Shown piece after piece: positions 46,864-55,785 of a stretch of DNA of 64,000 nt (position 1 is the first letter of the stretch; each line of letters starts with the position of its first letter). The notes beneath the pieces are model-generated. The model saw only the letters and a program-made list of their open reading frames with translations. It searched no databases and was not told where the DNA came from. The translations under genes were made by a program, and so were the position numbers. The stretch is from Halorientalis persicus (GTDB lineage: Archaea; Halobacteriota; Halobacteria; Halobacteriales; Haloarculaceae): assembly GCF_900110215.1 (NCBI RefSeq), contig NZ_FOCX01000004.1, positions 124,001 through 188,000 of the forward strand. Direction: 5' to 3'.

Positions 46864-48027
46864 TCACTCGTAGGCTGCGAACCCGGTCAGATCCTCCCCG
46901 AGGATCAGGGTGTGGATGTCGTGGGTGCCCTCGTAGGTGTAGACGGTTTCGAGGTTGGCCATGTGACGCATCGGCGAGTAGTCGGCGGTGATGCCGTTGC
47001 CGCCGAGCATCTCGCGGGCGATCCGGGACTGGTCACGGGCCATCCGGACGTTGTTGCGTTTGGCCATCGAGACGTGCTGGGGGCGCAGATCGCCCCGTTC
47101 CTTGAGATCCGCCAGCCGATGAGCCAGCAGTTGCGCCAGCGTGATCTGGGTGGCCATCTCGGCGAGTTTGTCCTGCTGGAGCTGGAACCGGGCGATCGGG
47201 CCGCCGAACTGCTCGCGGTCGGTGGCGTAGTCCCGCGCCGTCTCGAAGCCGTCACGCGCCGCCCCGATGGCACCCCAGGCGATGCCGTAGCGCGCCTGCG
47301 TGAGACAACCGAGCGGGCCGCCCATGCCCTCGACGCCTGGCAGGATGTTCTCCTCGGGCACGTACACGTCGTTGAGGCCGATTTCGCCCGTGATCGACGC
47401 CCGCAGGGAGAGTTTCTCGTCGATTTTGTTCGTACTGACGCCGTCACGATCCGTCTCGACGAGGAACCCGCGGACGGGCGTGTCCGGGTCGGTCTGATCG
47501 CGGGCCCAGACGACGGCCACGTCGGCGATTGGTGAGTTCGTGATCCAGGTCTTCGAGCCGTTCAGGACGTAGCCCTCGTCGGCTTCTTCCGCACGAGTCT
47601 CCATCGCGGTGGGGTTCGAGCCGTGTTCCGGCTCTGTGAGGCCGAAACAACCGACCGCTTCGCCCGAACCGAGTTTGGGCAGCCAGTGTTCTTTCTGCTC
47701 CTCGGAGCCGTAGGCGTGGATCGGGTACATGACGAGTGCGCCCTGCACGGAGGCCATCGAGCGCAGGCCCGAGTCACACGCTTCCAGTTCCTGCATCAGG
47801 ATGCCGTAGGCTTTCTCGCTGACGTTTGGTGAGCCGTACCCTTCGAGATTGGGCGCGTAAAAGCCCATCTCGCCCATCTCCGGGATCAGGTCCTTGGGGA
47901 AGGTGCCCTCGATCCAGTGTTCGCCGATGTCCGGTCGCACCTTCTCGTCGACGAACTCCCGCGCCGACTCCTGGATCATCCGCTCTTCTTCCGACAGGTC
48001 CGCTTCCACACCGTAGTAATCGAGCAT
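46864..48027 (-). CDS. Acyl-CoA dehydrogenase (glutaryl-CoA dehydrogenase-like)
   Basis: A 387-residue flavoprotein: GCFGLTEPEHGSNPT, KTWITNSPIADVAVVWAR, REMLGGNGITADYSPMRHMANLE and YTYEGTHDIHTLILGEDLTG. The YEGTHDIH region carries the usual catalytic Glu, unlike the enzyme at 2207-3466. Overall it resembles glutaryl-CoA dehydrogenase and related short-chain enzymes. The ATG at 48027 gives the family-typical start MLDYYGVEADLSEEE; a further upstream start is possible. A TTTTTACC stretch about 30 bp upstream may be the TATA box. Confidence 0.92.
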   Translation of the reverse strand: MLDYYGVEADLSEEERMIQESAREFVDEKVRPDIGEHWIEGTFPKDLIPEMGEMGFYAPNLEGYGSPNVSEKAYGILMQELEACDSGLRSMASVQGALVMYPIHAYGSEEQKEHWLPKLGSGEAVGCFGLTEPEHGSNPTAMETRAEEADEGYVLNGSKTWITNSPIADVAVVWARDQTDPDTPVRGFLVETDRDGVSTNKIDEKLSLRASITGEIGLNDVYVPEENILPGVEGMGGPLGCLTQARYGIAWGAIGAARDGFETARDYATDREQFGGPIARFQLQQDKLAEMATQITLAQLLAHRLADLKERGDLRPQHVSMAKRNNVRMARDQSRIAREMLGGNGITADYSPMRHMANLETVYTYEGTHDIHTLILGEDLTGFAAYE

Positions 48028-48179
48028 ACAACGGCCTAGGTTTCCAGTGGTAAAAACACTACTCAACCGAACCGCTGTTTGTTAACCGCCGAGTCGACGG
48101 CCCGGTCGTCGAGAGAGAACGTGCTGTGTGGCGTTCTGTGGGGAGAATTGCGTGGTTTCGGCGGAACGTCGCTGTCGCG

Positions 48180-48908
48180 TCAGTCGTCCGCGGCATTCCT
48201 CGCCCCGTCGCCGCCGGTCCGCTCGCTCTGCACGTCCTGGACGAAGGCGGTGAAGTTGTCGAACAGACGTTTTGCTTCGCAGGCGGCGTCGTAGTTGTCG
48301 GCGTGAATGCCGTCGAGTACCCGCTGGATGCGGTCCTGGCTCAACTGGTCGTCTTTCCCCTCGGTGACCGACGCCGCCGTCTCCATGTCGTACTCGGGGT
48401 GGAACTGGACGGCGAACACGCGATCCTTCCGGAACCCGTGGATGCCGTAGTCGTTCCGGGCGAAGACGGTCGCGCCAGGCGGGGCCTCGACCACCCGGTC
48501 GGAGTGGGTCGTGAAGACGGTGAAGTCGTCGTCGACACCGTCGAGCAGTCGGTTGTCGCCCTCCTGCTCGACGGTTCGGTAGCCGATCTCGTACTCGTCC
48601 ATGGCTTCGACGCGCCCGCCCATGACATCCGCGAGCAACTGGTGGCCGTAACACACGCCCAGCGCGGGGAGGCCGGCCTCGATGGCGTCGCCGGCCCAGG
48701 CCTTCAACTGGCCGATCCACTCCCGCTCCCAGTAGACGGAGGCCCGCGAGCCCGTCACGACGAACCCGTCGTAGCGGAAGCTCTCGGGCACCTCACCCTC
48801 CGGACAGTGGAACTCGACGAGGTCCGCGTCGAGTTCGCGACGGAAGTTCCGTCGGGTGTCTGCACCGTCGTGGGCCGCGTTCAACAGGGCGATGCGTGGC
48901 CGCGTCAT
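48180..48908 (-). CDS. Class I glutamine amidotransferase-like protein
   Basis: A 242-residue GATase1 protein: FRYDGFVVTGSRASVYW, nucleophile elbow LGVCYGHQLLADVMGG (Cys in the middle), and FAVQFHPEYDMETA carrying the His and Glu of the triad. It resembles the stand-alone GMP-synthase-type amidotransferases that hydrolyse glutamine or gamma-glutamyl compounds. No synthetase partner is adjacent. The ATG at 48908 is chosen; a GTG immediately upstream (48911) is possible. Confidence 0.88.
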   Translation of the reverse strand: MTRPRIALLNAAHDGADTRRNFRRELDADLVEFHCPEGEVPESFRYDGFVVTGSRASVYWEREWIGQLKAWAGDAIEAGLPALGVCYGHQLLADVMGGRVEAMDEYEIGYRTVEQEGDNRLLDGVDDDFTVFTTHSDRVVEAPPGATVFARNDYGIHGFRKDRVFAVQFHPEYDMETAASVTEGKDDQLSQDRIQRVLDGIHADNYDAACEAKRLFDNFTAFVQDVQSERTGGDGARNAADD

Positions 48909-48990
48909 CACGCTCTAGCAACGACTCCAGACTGAAAGGCTCGTCTGTCTCGACACGTCTTGCCGTGCCCGCCCCCGCGCTCACCCTCAC

Positions 48991-49170
48991 TCACGACTCG
49001 TCGGTGCTGCTGTCGACGGCCTCCTGCCACGACGACGCGCCGAAAAACGACTGTAGCGCCATCAGAACACCGACGTACGACCCGAAAGCGACGACCAGCA
49101 CCGGAACGACGAGGAGGAGGACCAGTCGACCGATGCCGTACCCGCCGAGCATCTGGAGTGGAACAGTCAT
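48991..49170 (-). CDS. Small single-helix membrane protein
   Basis: A 59-residue protein. MTVPLQMLGGYGIG is followed by one transmembrane helix (RLVLLLVVPVLVVAFGSYVGVLMAL) and a short acidic tail (AVDSSTDES). The ATG at 49170 gives a compact small protein; an upstream ATG would add five residues. Uncharacterised haloarchaeal small membrane proteins of this kind are common. Function unknown. Confidence 0.6.
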   Translation of the reverse strand: MTVPLQMLGGYGIGRLVLLLVVPVLVVAFGSYVGVLMALQSFFGASSWQEAVDSSTDES

Positions 49171-49213
49171 GTGCGAAACACACACTACTGCCTGATAACT
49201 GGTGCGGTCTCGC

Positions 49214-50002
49214 TCAGCGGTCGAGGTCCGCGTGCTCGTCCAGTTGTCCCGTCAGCGCGTCCGCGACGACCGCCGGCTCCTCGGCGGCGACGAGGTGGCC
49301 GGCGTCGATCCCATCGAAGGTTCCCCGTGGCAGGTCTTCCGCGAGGTCCTGGCCCGCCTCGACCGGGACCACGGCGTCGTGTCGCCCGTGGACCACGAGC
49401 GCGGGCGTCGTCACCTCGTAGAGGTCCGGCATCGCGAAGTCGGTCATCGCACCCCGCTGTGCCTCCCACCCCGCGGAATCGGCGTCGTCCTCGGCCCGCC
49501 AGTCGACGATCCGGTCGACGGCCTCGGGGTGATCCTCGACGATGCCGGGCGAGAACGCGTCGCGAAGCGAACTCCGGAGCGCGTCGGGGTCGTCCCGCGG
49601 GGCCTGCAGGTCTCGCAGGGCTCCGGCGTCGACGCGACTCCCGTCGGCCGTCGTCCCGAGCAGGGCGAGCGTGGCCGCCCGCCCGTGGTCGCGGGCGTGC
49701 TGGAGCGCGACCATCCCACCCAGTCCCGCGCCGACGAGGTGCACAGTCCTGGTGCCGTGATCGGCGAGGACGGCTTCCAGGTCCGCGGCGAGCGTCGCCA
49801 CGTCGCAGGGTCCCGGCGGGGCATCGGAGCGGCCGGTCCCCCGGTGGTCCCAGACGAGCGTCTCGACGGGGCCGGCGAGCGCGTCGACGAGCCACGACCA
49901 GCACCACGCGCCGTAGCCCGCCGGTTCGACGAACGCGACCGTCGGGCCCGTGCCCGCGGTCTCGTAGTACAACTCCACGTCGCCGTTGGTCGCGGTCGGC
50001 AT
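49214..50002 (-). CDS. Alpha/beta-hydrolase-fold protein with Gly at the nucleophile position
   Basis: A 262-residue alpha/beta hydrolase: WDHRGTGRSD, VVHGRHDAVVP with the acid Asp, and DAGHLVAAEEP with the base His. The nucleophile elbow reads HLVGAGLGGMVAL, so the expected Gly-x-Ser-x-Gly has Gly in place of Ser. Normal serine-hydrolase chemistry is therefore unlikely unless another residue substitutes. It could be a lyase-like or binding member. The ATG at 50002 is preferred over the GTG one codon earlier. Confidence 0.85.
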   Translation of the reverse strand: MPTATNGDVELYYETAGTGPTVAFVEPAGYGAWCWSWLVDALAGPVETLVWDHRGTGRSDAPPGPCDVATLAADLEAVLADHGTRTVHLVGAGLGGMVALQHARDHGRAATLALLGTTADGSRVDAGALRDLQAPRDDPDALRSSLRDAFSPGIVEDHPEAVDRIVDWRAEDDADSAGWEAQRGAMTDFAMPDLYEVTTPALVVHGRHDAVVPVEAGQDLAEDLPRGTFDGIDAGHLVAAEEPAVVADALTGQLDEHADLDR

Positions 50003-50060
50003 CACGTCGGGCTTGCCCGTCCACGCGCTTGAACCCTCCTGATGACGGTCGCGTCCCCGC

Positions 50061-51596
50061 TCACGTCCGGATGTCCGTCTCGTTCGCCCGCGAACTGTTG
50101 CCCGGGTCGAACCGCCACAGCGTCAACCCTCTGAACTCCGTCACGCCGGTGTCGCTCCGGTTGGCTTCGAGCGTGGCACGGTAGCGTTGCACCGCGTCCG
50201 GCGGGAGCTGTGTGGTGACGAGCCACACGGTGTCGTGGCCACGAACTGCGGCCCGGATCTCGGTGGTCGACGCCGACGCCGGGAGCGGTTTCACGGATAC
50301 GTCCTCGCGCGAAACGTAGTGCTCGAAGGGGTTCGCGTAGGAGGGCTGGCTGATGAGGATCACGTCCCCGGCGGCCGCGTTCGTCCCGACGGCTTCGGAT
50401 ACTTCGTCCCACTGGGCGTGCTGGTCCTGCGTGTAGTACACCGGGAGCGGAAGCAGGAACGCGACGACGAGGACGCCGCCCACGATGTATCGCATCTCGA
50501 CGCTCCCGACGAGTCGGATCAGTGCCGCCAGCAGGACGTACGCCCCCATCGCCGCCCCGATGGTGTAGCGGGCCACGTAGATCGGCGTGAGTACGTAGGA
50601 GATGACTACCGGCACGAAGACGACGACACCGATCCAGCACCCGAGCAACGCCGTCCGCCCTCGTGTGCCGAGTCCCGACCCGTCCGCCGCAGGCGCTCGT
50701 TCGGCTTCGCCCCCGGCCGTGTCGCCGTCCGCGTCGACCCGCTCGATGGCGTAGTCCGCGGCGACGAACCCCCCGACGAGCAACAGCGCCAGCGAGCCGA
50801 TGATCGGATTCCAGGGATCGACGTAGCCCCCGAACGTCAGGAGGACACTCGCGACCGTCGGCTCGGGGATCCAGCTCAGTCCCGTCGGCCCGCCCGAGGA
50901 CAGCGCCTGTCCGAGTAACACCGCGACCCACGGGAGCGCGGCCAGCCCGACGACGGCCTGTGACGCGAGCCACGTCCGGAACGGGACGGCCGGTCCCTCG
51001 TCGTCGAGCCATCGGGAGCCGACCACGAAGACGTTCTGGGCCAGGACGACGAACAGCGCGAACGCGTGGGTGTAGAGCAGCAGAACCGTCACCAGCGCGT
51101 ACCCGGCGACGGTTCGGCGCGTCGGCTGCTCGACGACCCGAACGAGCAGGTAGAACGACAGGAGCGTCAGGAGGGCGAACAGGCTGTACATCCGCGTGGC
51201 CTGTGAGTGGTTGATGTGGAACCGCGCCACGGCGAGGAGCGTCGCGCTCAGCAGGCCCACCTGTCGGTCGTAGAGACGCGCACCGACGCCGTAGATGACG
51301 ACGACGGCCGCGACGCCGAACACCACCGCCGGAAGCCGCGTGATTACCTCGCCCGTTCCGAACAGGTCGATCCACCCTTTCAGGAGCGCGTAGTACAGCG
51401 GCGGATGTCGGTCGACGGTCGGCACCTGGATCAGTACCTCCGGCAGCGTGCGCCCGGCCACGAGATTCAGCGACGCGATCTCGTCGAGCCAGTAGCTCTC
51501 ACGACCGAGACTGTACAGTCTGAGCCCGGCCGCCAGGACGACGACACCGTACAGCGCCACCGGTACCGACCGGAGTCTGTCCGTGAAACCCCCCAT
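50061..51596 (-). CDS. GT-C family membrane glycosyltransferase (GT39/ArnT-like)
   Basis: A 511-residue polytopic protein. The first loop contains SLGRESYWLDEIASLNL, with the catalytic-type acidic pair of GT39/ArnT enzymes, followed by DRHPPLYYALLKGWIDLFG. About ten membrane helices follow, then a C-terminal extracellular domain (SQPSYANPFEHYVSRED...). It should transfer a sugar from a lipid-phosphate donor outside the membrane. It is not next to an obvious N-glycosylation (agl) cluster. The acceptor is unknown. Confidence 0.88.
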   Translation of the reverse strand: MGGFTDRLRSVPVALYGVVVLAAGLRLYSLGRESYWLDEIASLNLVAGRTLPEVLIQVPTVDRHPPLYYALLKGWIDLFGTGEVITRLPAVVFGVAAVVVIYGVGARLYDRQVGLLSATLLAVARFHINHSQATRMYSLFALLTLLSFYLLVRVVEQPTRRTVAGYALVTVLLLYTHAFALFVVLAQNVFVVGSRWLDDEGPAVPFRTWLASQAVVGLAALPWVAVLLGQALSSGGPTGLSWIPEPTVASVLLTFGGYVDPWNPIIGSLALLLVGGFVAADYAIERVDADGDTAGGEAERAPAADGSGLGTRGRTALLGCWIGVVVFVPVVISYVLTPIYVARYTIGAAMGAYVLLAALIRLVGSVEMRYIVGGVLVVAFLLPLPVYYTQDQHAQWDEVSEAVGTNAAAGDVILISQPSYANPFEHYVSREDVSVKPLPASASTTEIRAAVRGHDTVWLVTTQLPPDAVQRYRATLEANRSDTGVTEFRGLTLWRFDPGNSSRANETDIRT

Positions 51597-51706
51597 ACCC
51601 GTGGGTCGAGATTCACGGCGGAGGTGTTAGCTGTTGTGGAAGTCGCTCGGGTGCTGGAAACGAGCGTCGAAAAAGTGCCGTCGACCGGTATGTGAACCGG
51701 GGGCGA

Positions 51707-54097
51707 TCAGCGCCGCAGGACCGCGATCAGCACCGCGAGCAACGCCAGGAGCAGGGCGAGTAACGCCAGCCAGGAGACGCCGAAACCGCTGTCGCTGTCA
51801 CTGGAGTCCTCGCCGGGGTCGTCCGCGGCCCCGCTGTCGGTCACCGTCCGAGTCGCGGTCGTGTTCGCCGACCCACCGTCTCTCCCCGTCGAAGCGTCGG
51901 TGTCGCCGTCCGCGGCGGTCCCCGAGTCGGTCGAGTCGTCGCCCGTGCCGCTCTCGGCAGCCGACCCGGAGTCGGTGGTGTTGCCGCCCGTGCCGCTCTC
52001 GGCAGCCGACCCGGAGTCGGTCGTCGCGTTTGCACTCGCACTCGACGTGCCGTCGGTCGAGTCGCCGTCGCCGGACCCGCCGTCGCTTCCGGGATCGGCG
52101 TCGGTCCCCGAACTACCGCTTCCGGAGTCGGTCGTCGAACTGCTGTCGTCGCCGGAACTGCCGTCCGAGCCGGTCGTGTTCGACTCGTCGGTCCCTGGGT
52201 CGCTGGAGTCGTCCGAGTCGTCGTCAGATCCGTCGGGACGGGGGCCGCTGGAACTGTTATTCGAGCCGAAGTCGTCGAAGTCCGGGATTTCGCAGGACTC
52301 GTGGGTCTCGTCGCACGGACCGTCGAAGTCCAGGTCCGGGCCCCGGTATCCCGGGCCACCGTCCCCGGACTCGGTCGTGTGGTTGACCGAGATGGTGTAG
52401 GCCGAGATCCGACCGCCGCCGGGGCTGTCGCTGACCATCACGGTGTAATCGCCGCTCTCGTTCGCCGTGAACGTCTGGGTGACGACGTCGCCGTTGTCGG
52501 TCGGTGAGCCGACCTGCGGCCAGGGTTTGTGGCTCATGTCGTTCCCGTTCCACGGGGGCGAGCCCTTCACGATCTTGTAGTCGAGGTTCGTGTTCCCCGC
52601 GCCGGCCTCGAGGGTCACGGTGGCACGCTCACCCTTCGAGAGCGGGACGACGTAGTCGTCCGCCTCCCCCCCGTGGTACAGCACGTCGACGCTCTCGTCT
52701 GGGTCGAGGGTCGTCCAGTGTTGGTTCGGCTGCTTCGAACAGGGGTAGTAGTGGACCGAACACTCGACGAACGGGTTGGATTCGTCGAAGGCGGTCGAAT
52801 CGAACCGGTCGGGCTTGACGATGCCGTACTCGAAGTAGATTTTCCGGAGGTCCTCGTGGCGGCCGGTGTTGTCCAGGTACTGGACGAAGAAGTCGTGGAT
52901 GTCCGTCGTCCGGTCGCTGTTGAACGGCCGTTTCGCCCGCTGCTGGTTGTCCGTCTCGTTGACGGCGTCGAAGATCGTCCCGAGGTCACCGTCGACGTTG
53001 TCGTGGGGTTCGTCCGCCGGGTCGTACAGGTCCCAGAGGACGTTCGCGACCGCGCCCTCGACCTTCGCCCCGTCGTAGCCGTCGTTGGCGTGGGACTCGG
53101 GACACTGCGGACCGTGTTCGTTGGTCTCGTTGTAGTAGTGGTGCTGTTCGAGCCACATCCCGTCCGTCCGGGGGCTGTCGTTGACTGCGGCCTCGAAGAA
53201 CGCCGCGAAGCCCTCGTACCAGGCGGTGATGCGCCCGGTGTCGCTCCACACGCAGTGTGGGCCCCAGTTAGCAGGCTTGGGAATCTGCCAGCCCTTGTAC
53301 TTGAACAGGCCGCTCATCACCGCGTGCCCGTACTCGTGGTGGACCGTGTGGCGCTTGTCCGCGTCCCAGCCGTTGCTCCCGATGACGAACTTCTCGAAGG
53401 GGGACTTGAACTGGCTGTTGTTGGGATTGACCGCCGGGTACCGCGCTTTCACGCGGTTGCGCGTCCAGCCGGCCTCACGCTCGGTGAAGCGGTACGCCTC
53501 CAGGGTCCAGTTGGCGACCTGGAAGGCGCGGCGGGGCTTTTCTTTCGTCGCGGTCAGGTCGACCGTCGCCGAGTTCTGTCCGCGCTTGAGCGTCGCCTCC
53601 TGGTTGAGCGTCCAGGTGTTGCCGTTGGCCGTATCCAGGTTCTGCCCGAAGTTGACGACGTTCACCGCCGGGTTCTTCGCGACTGCCTGCACGTGCAGGA
53701 AGAGCTTCTTGTCGAAATCCACGTCGGCCTCGTACTCCGCCACGTCGATCTGCACCGAGTAGCGACCCTGATCGTCGGTGGTCGTCCTCGCGATCACCGG
53801 ATTCACCGGGCCGACCACGTCGTGTCGGATCTTGACCGTCACCTGCCGGGCCGGCTGGAGATTCCCGTCGACGCCGCGGTACTGGACCGTCCCGGAGAGG
53901 GTCGTCTTCCCGTTGGCCGCCGACAGGGACTTCGTGACCGTCACCGCAGAGGACTCGTCCGTGTCCACAGTGGTCGACGCGTGTGCGCCGCCCGAGCCAC
54001 CCGCCCCGCTGGCGGCGGCCGTCGGCACGAGACTCAGCGTGAGCAACACTGCACCCACGACGACGAGCCCCAGCCGGAGTCGACTGCGAACGCACAT
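51707..54097 (-). CDS. Secreted HEYGH zinc metalloprotease with acidic stalk and C-terminal membrane helix
   Basis: A 796-residue surface protein. It has a signal peptide (LRLGLVVVGAVLLTLSLVPT), Ig-like beta domains to about residue 190, and a zincin core HTVHHEYGHAVM with the third ligand probably Glu in AWYEGFAAFFEAA. A pre-peptidase-type domain follows (DVLYHGGEADDYVVPLSKGE), then ~180 residues rich in Ser, Thr, Gly and Asp, and a final helix (SWLALLALLLALLAVLIAVL) plus RR. The end resembles archaeosortase-type tails but lacks the PGF tripeptide. Translation is coupled to the small upstream gene, one base away. Confidence 0.9.
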   Translation of the reverse strand: MCVRSRLRLGLVVVGAVLLTLSLVPTAAASGAGGSGGAHASTTVDTDESSAVTVTKSLSAANGKTTLSGTVQYRGVDGNLQPARQVTVKIRHDVVGPVNPVIARTTTDDQGRYSVQIDVAEYEADVDFDKKLFLHVQAVAKNPAVNVVNFGQNLDTANGNTWTLNQEATLKRGQNSATVDLTATKEKPRRAFQVANWTLEAYRFTEREAGWTRNRVKARYPAVNPNNSQFKSPFEKFVIGSNGWDADKRHTVHHEYGHAVMSGLFKYKGWQIPKPANWGPHCVWSDTGRITAWYEGFAAFFEAAVNDSPRTDGMWLEQHHYYNETNEHGPQCPESHANDGYDGAKVEGAVANVLWDLYDPADEPHDNVDGDLGTIFDAVNETDNQQRAKRPFNSDRTTDIHDFFVQYLDNTGRHEDLRKIYFEYGIVKPDRFDSTAFDESNPFVECSVHYYPCSKQPNQHWTTLDPDESVDVLYHGGEADDYVVPLSKGERATVTLEAGAGNTNLDYKIVKGSPPWNGNDMSHKPWPQVGSPTDNGDVVTQTFTANESGDYTVMVSDSPGGGRISAYTISVNHTTESGDGGPGYRGPDLDFDGPCDETHESCEIPDFDDFGSNNSSSGPRPDGSDDDSDDSSDPGTDESNTTGSDGSSGDDSSSTTDSGSGSSGTDADPGSDGGSGDGDSTDGTSSASANATTDSGSAAESGTGGNTTDSGSAAESGTGDDSTDSGTAADGDTDASTGRDGGSANTTATRTVTDSGAADDPGEDSSDSDSGFGVSWLALLALLLALLAVLIAVLRR

Positions 54098-54098
54098 C

Positions 54099-54260
54099 TC
54101 ACCGCACCTCCGTGAGGTCGGTCGTGGTCTCGGCCTGTATCCAGGCGTCCTTGTTCTCCCGGTCGTAGACGACCGCGCCACCCGTCGCGAGTTCGACCGT
54201 CTCGGTCGACGGGCCGGTCGTCGCTCGATGCGAACCGTTCGTGATGTGGTTTCGAGCCAT
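54099..54260 (-). CDS. Small haloarchaeal protein (DUF7331-like) ahead of the metalloprotease gene
   Basis: A 53-residue acidic protein (MARNHITNGSHRATTGPSTE... VYDRENKDAWIQAETTTDLTEVR). The VYDRENxxAWIQ motif is a haloarchaeal small-protein family I place as DUF7331; the number is from memory. Its stop is one base before the metalloprotease ATG, so it is the first gene of that transcript. A TATA-like box lies at 54289-54296. Confidence 0.75.
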   Translation of the reverse strand: MARNHITNGSHRATTGPSTETVELATGGAVVYDRENKDAWIQAETTTDLTEVR

Positions 54261-54288
54261 CACACTCCCTTCTCGGGCCGGGATGTAC

Positions 54289-54296
54289 GTATAAAC
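54289..54296 (-). promoter_or_regulatory. TATA-like box of the metalloprotease transcript
   Basis: Minus-strand GTTTATAC lies 29-36 bp before the ATG at 54260. Confidence 0.6.
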
Positions 54297-54308
54297 CCCT
54301 CAGCCTCA

Positions 54309-54349
54309 GCGCCAATCAGCGACGCTCACCCACGCTCCGCGCCAATCAG
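54309..54349. repeat. Direct repeat GCGCCAATCAG, 30 bp apart, in a divergent promoter region
   Basis: Copies at 54309-54319 and 54339-54349 lie just upstream of the metalloprotease TATA box. A related inverted copy (CGCTGATTGG, about 55713-55722) lies ahead of the gene at 55786. This may be a binding site shared by the locus. Confidence 0.45.
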
Positions 54350-54411
54350 AACCACTGCAGTATTGCGATTCTGTATTCCGACCTCGAAGTAAGGACGTAA
54401 ACGGTAAAAGG

Positions 54412-54421
54412 TTTTAAATAG
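54412..54421 (+). promoter_or_regulatory. TATA-like box with a long 5' leader ahead of the HTH regulator
   Basis: TTTTAAATAG would start transcription near 54445, leaving about 100 nt before the ATG at 54549. That is unusual here, where most genes look leaderless. Two short hairpins fall in or near the leader (54434-54446 and 54451-54462). Confidence 0.5.
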
Positions 54422-54548
54422 CAGAACATCCGCCGGCGATTTGCCGACGGCCACTCCGGTGGTCCGTGGCGTCATTTCGAACGATCCCCCACTATCAAGT
54501 CGGTTCACGAACACGACCGATTCGAACACGCGTCGTGCGGGGTGAGGA

Positions 54549-55652
54549 ATGTCAGACAGCGCCATCGGGGATCGAGTCGTTCGCCTGGTCGCCCTCGGAG
54601 CGGCTGTCACGGTTCTGGTCGCGGTCGCGTTCGGTGCGTCCGCGTCCGCGGGCGCGACCGGGGCCGTGGGGTCGAATCCGTCTTCCGTCGGCGCGCTGGC
54701 ACCGGTGTCGGGCTACGACGCCGTCGTGACGCGGATCGATCTCGACCGGGACGGGGACGCTCGTTGGCAGGTGGAATTCCGCTACGAACTGACCGACCGG
54801 GCCGCGCGGCGCGCCTTCGCGCGGGCACGAACGAACGTCTCGAATCCGCCGGGTGTCTTCGTGGGACGGATGCGACGCGCCGTCGACCGGGCCCAGCGAG
54901 AGACGGGGCGGTCGATGGCGGTCGAGAACGGGTCGGTCCGGACCCACCGGTCGGTACCCTCCGGCCGGTTCGGCGTCGTGACCTACCGCTTCACCTGGAC
55001 GAACTTCGCCGCGACGCCCGCGTCGGACCGGTACGTCCTCGGCGACGCCATCGGCGGCCTCCGCCTCGGTGCGAACGAGTCGCTCTGGATGGAGTGGCCC
55101 GACGCCTTCGAGCGAGCGTCGGTCACGCCCGACCCCGACGCCAGTCAGGCCCACGCCGTCCGCTGGACGGGGCCCGTGCAGTTCCGGACCGAAGACCCGA
55201 CGGTCGCGCTGGACGCGACCGGCGTCGGCGGTTTCGACCCGGTACTGCCGGCCCTCGGCGGCGTGGCCCTGGCGCTCGTCCTCGCCGTCGGCTGGTACGG
55301 CTACGGACGGTGGTGGGGCGAGTCGGCGACGGCCGACGACGGCCCGGCCGGCGGGACGACAGCGGCTCCTGCCGACGCCGGCGGAGACGAGACGAGAGCG
55401 CGCGGGAGCGGAACTGCCGAGGACAGCGCCGACGACCCACCGGAGGAACTGCTCACCGACGAGGAACGGGTCCTGGGACTGCTGGAGGCCAAGGGAGGTC
55501 GCATGAAACAACAGGACCTCATCGCGGCCGTCGACTGGTCGCGGACGAAGGCCAGCGACGTGGTCAACGAGATGCACGAGGCCGAGCGCATCGAGGTCTA
55601 CCGACTCGGCCGCGAGAACGTCCTCGCACTCCCGGGGGAGATCGAGGTGTGA
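54549..55652 (+). CDS. Membrane-tethered HTH regulator with extracytoplasmic domain
   Basis: A 367-residue protein. An N-terminal signal or anchor (LVALGAAVTVLVAVAFGASA) precedes an external domain (about 45-225: YDAVVTRIDLDRDGDARWQVEFRY, then FGVVTYRFTWTNF). One transmembrane helix follows (VLPALGGVALALVLAVGWYGYG), then an acidic linker and a cytoplasmic winged HTH (LTDEERVLGLLEAKGGRMKQQ, then DLIAAVDWSRTKASDVV). This is the DUF7345/DUF7343-type architecture of haloarchaea. It could report envelope state to the genome. It is divergent from the secreted metalloprotease operon, so regulation of that operon is plausible but unproven. Confidence 0.82.
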   Translation: MSDSAIGDRVVRLVALGAAVTVLVAVAFGASASAGATGAVGSNPSSVGALAPVSGYDAVVTRIDLDRDGDARWQVEFRYELTDRAARRAFARARTNVSNPPGVFVGRMRRAVDRAQRETGRSMAVENGSVRTHRSVPSGRFGVVTYRFTWTNFAATPASDRYVLGDAIGGLRLGANESLWMEWPDAFERASVTPDPDASQAHAVRWTGPVQFRTEDPTVALDATGVGGFDPVLPALGGVALALVLAVGWYGYGRWWGESATADDGPAGGTTAAPADAGGDETRARGSGTAEDSADDPPEELLTDEERVLGLLEAKGGRMKQQDLIAAVDWSRTKASDVVNEMHEAERIEVYRLGRENVLALPGEIEV

Positions 55653-55785
55653 CCGTGCGCGTCCCGTGTTCCCCATCGCCCCGTCCACGTCCGGCGATTG
55701 AACGGTTCCGAAACGGCGCTGATTGGGCCGGAACGTCTGTGCCTTTCAACTCTCCCGGGTGCCTACCCGAGAGGTGGACCGACGA

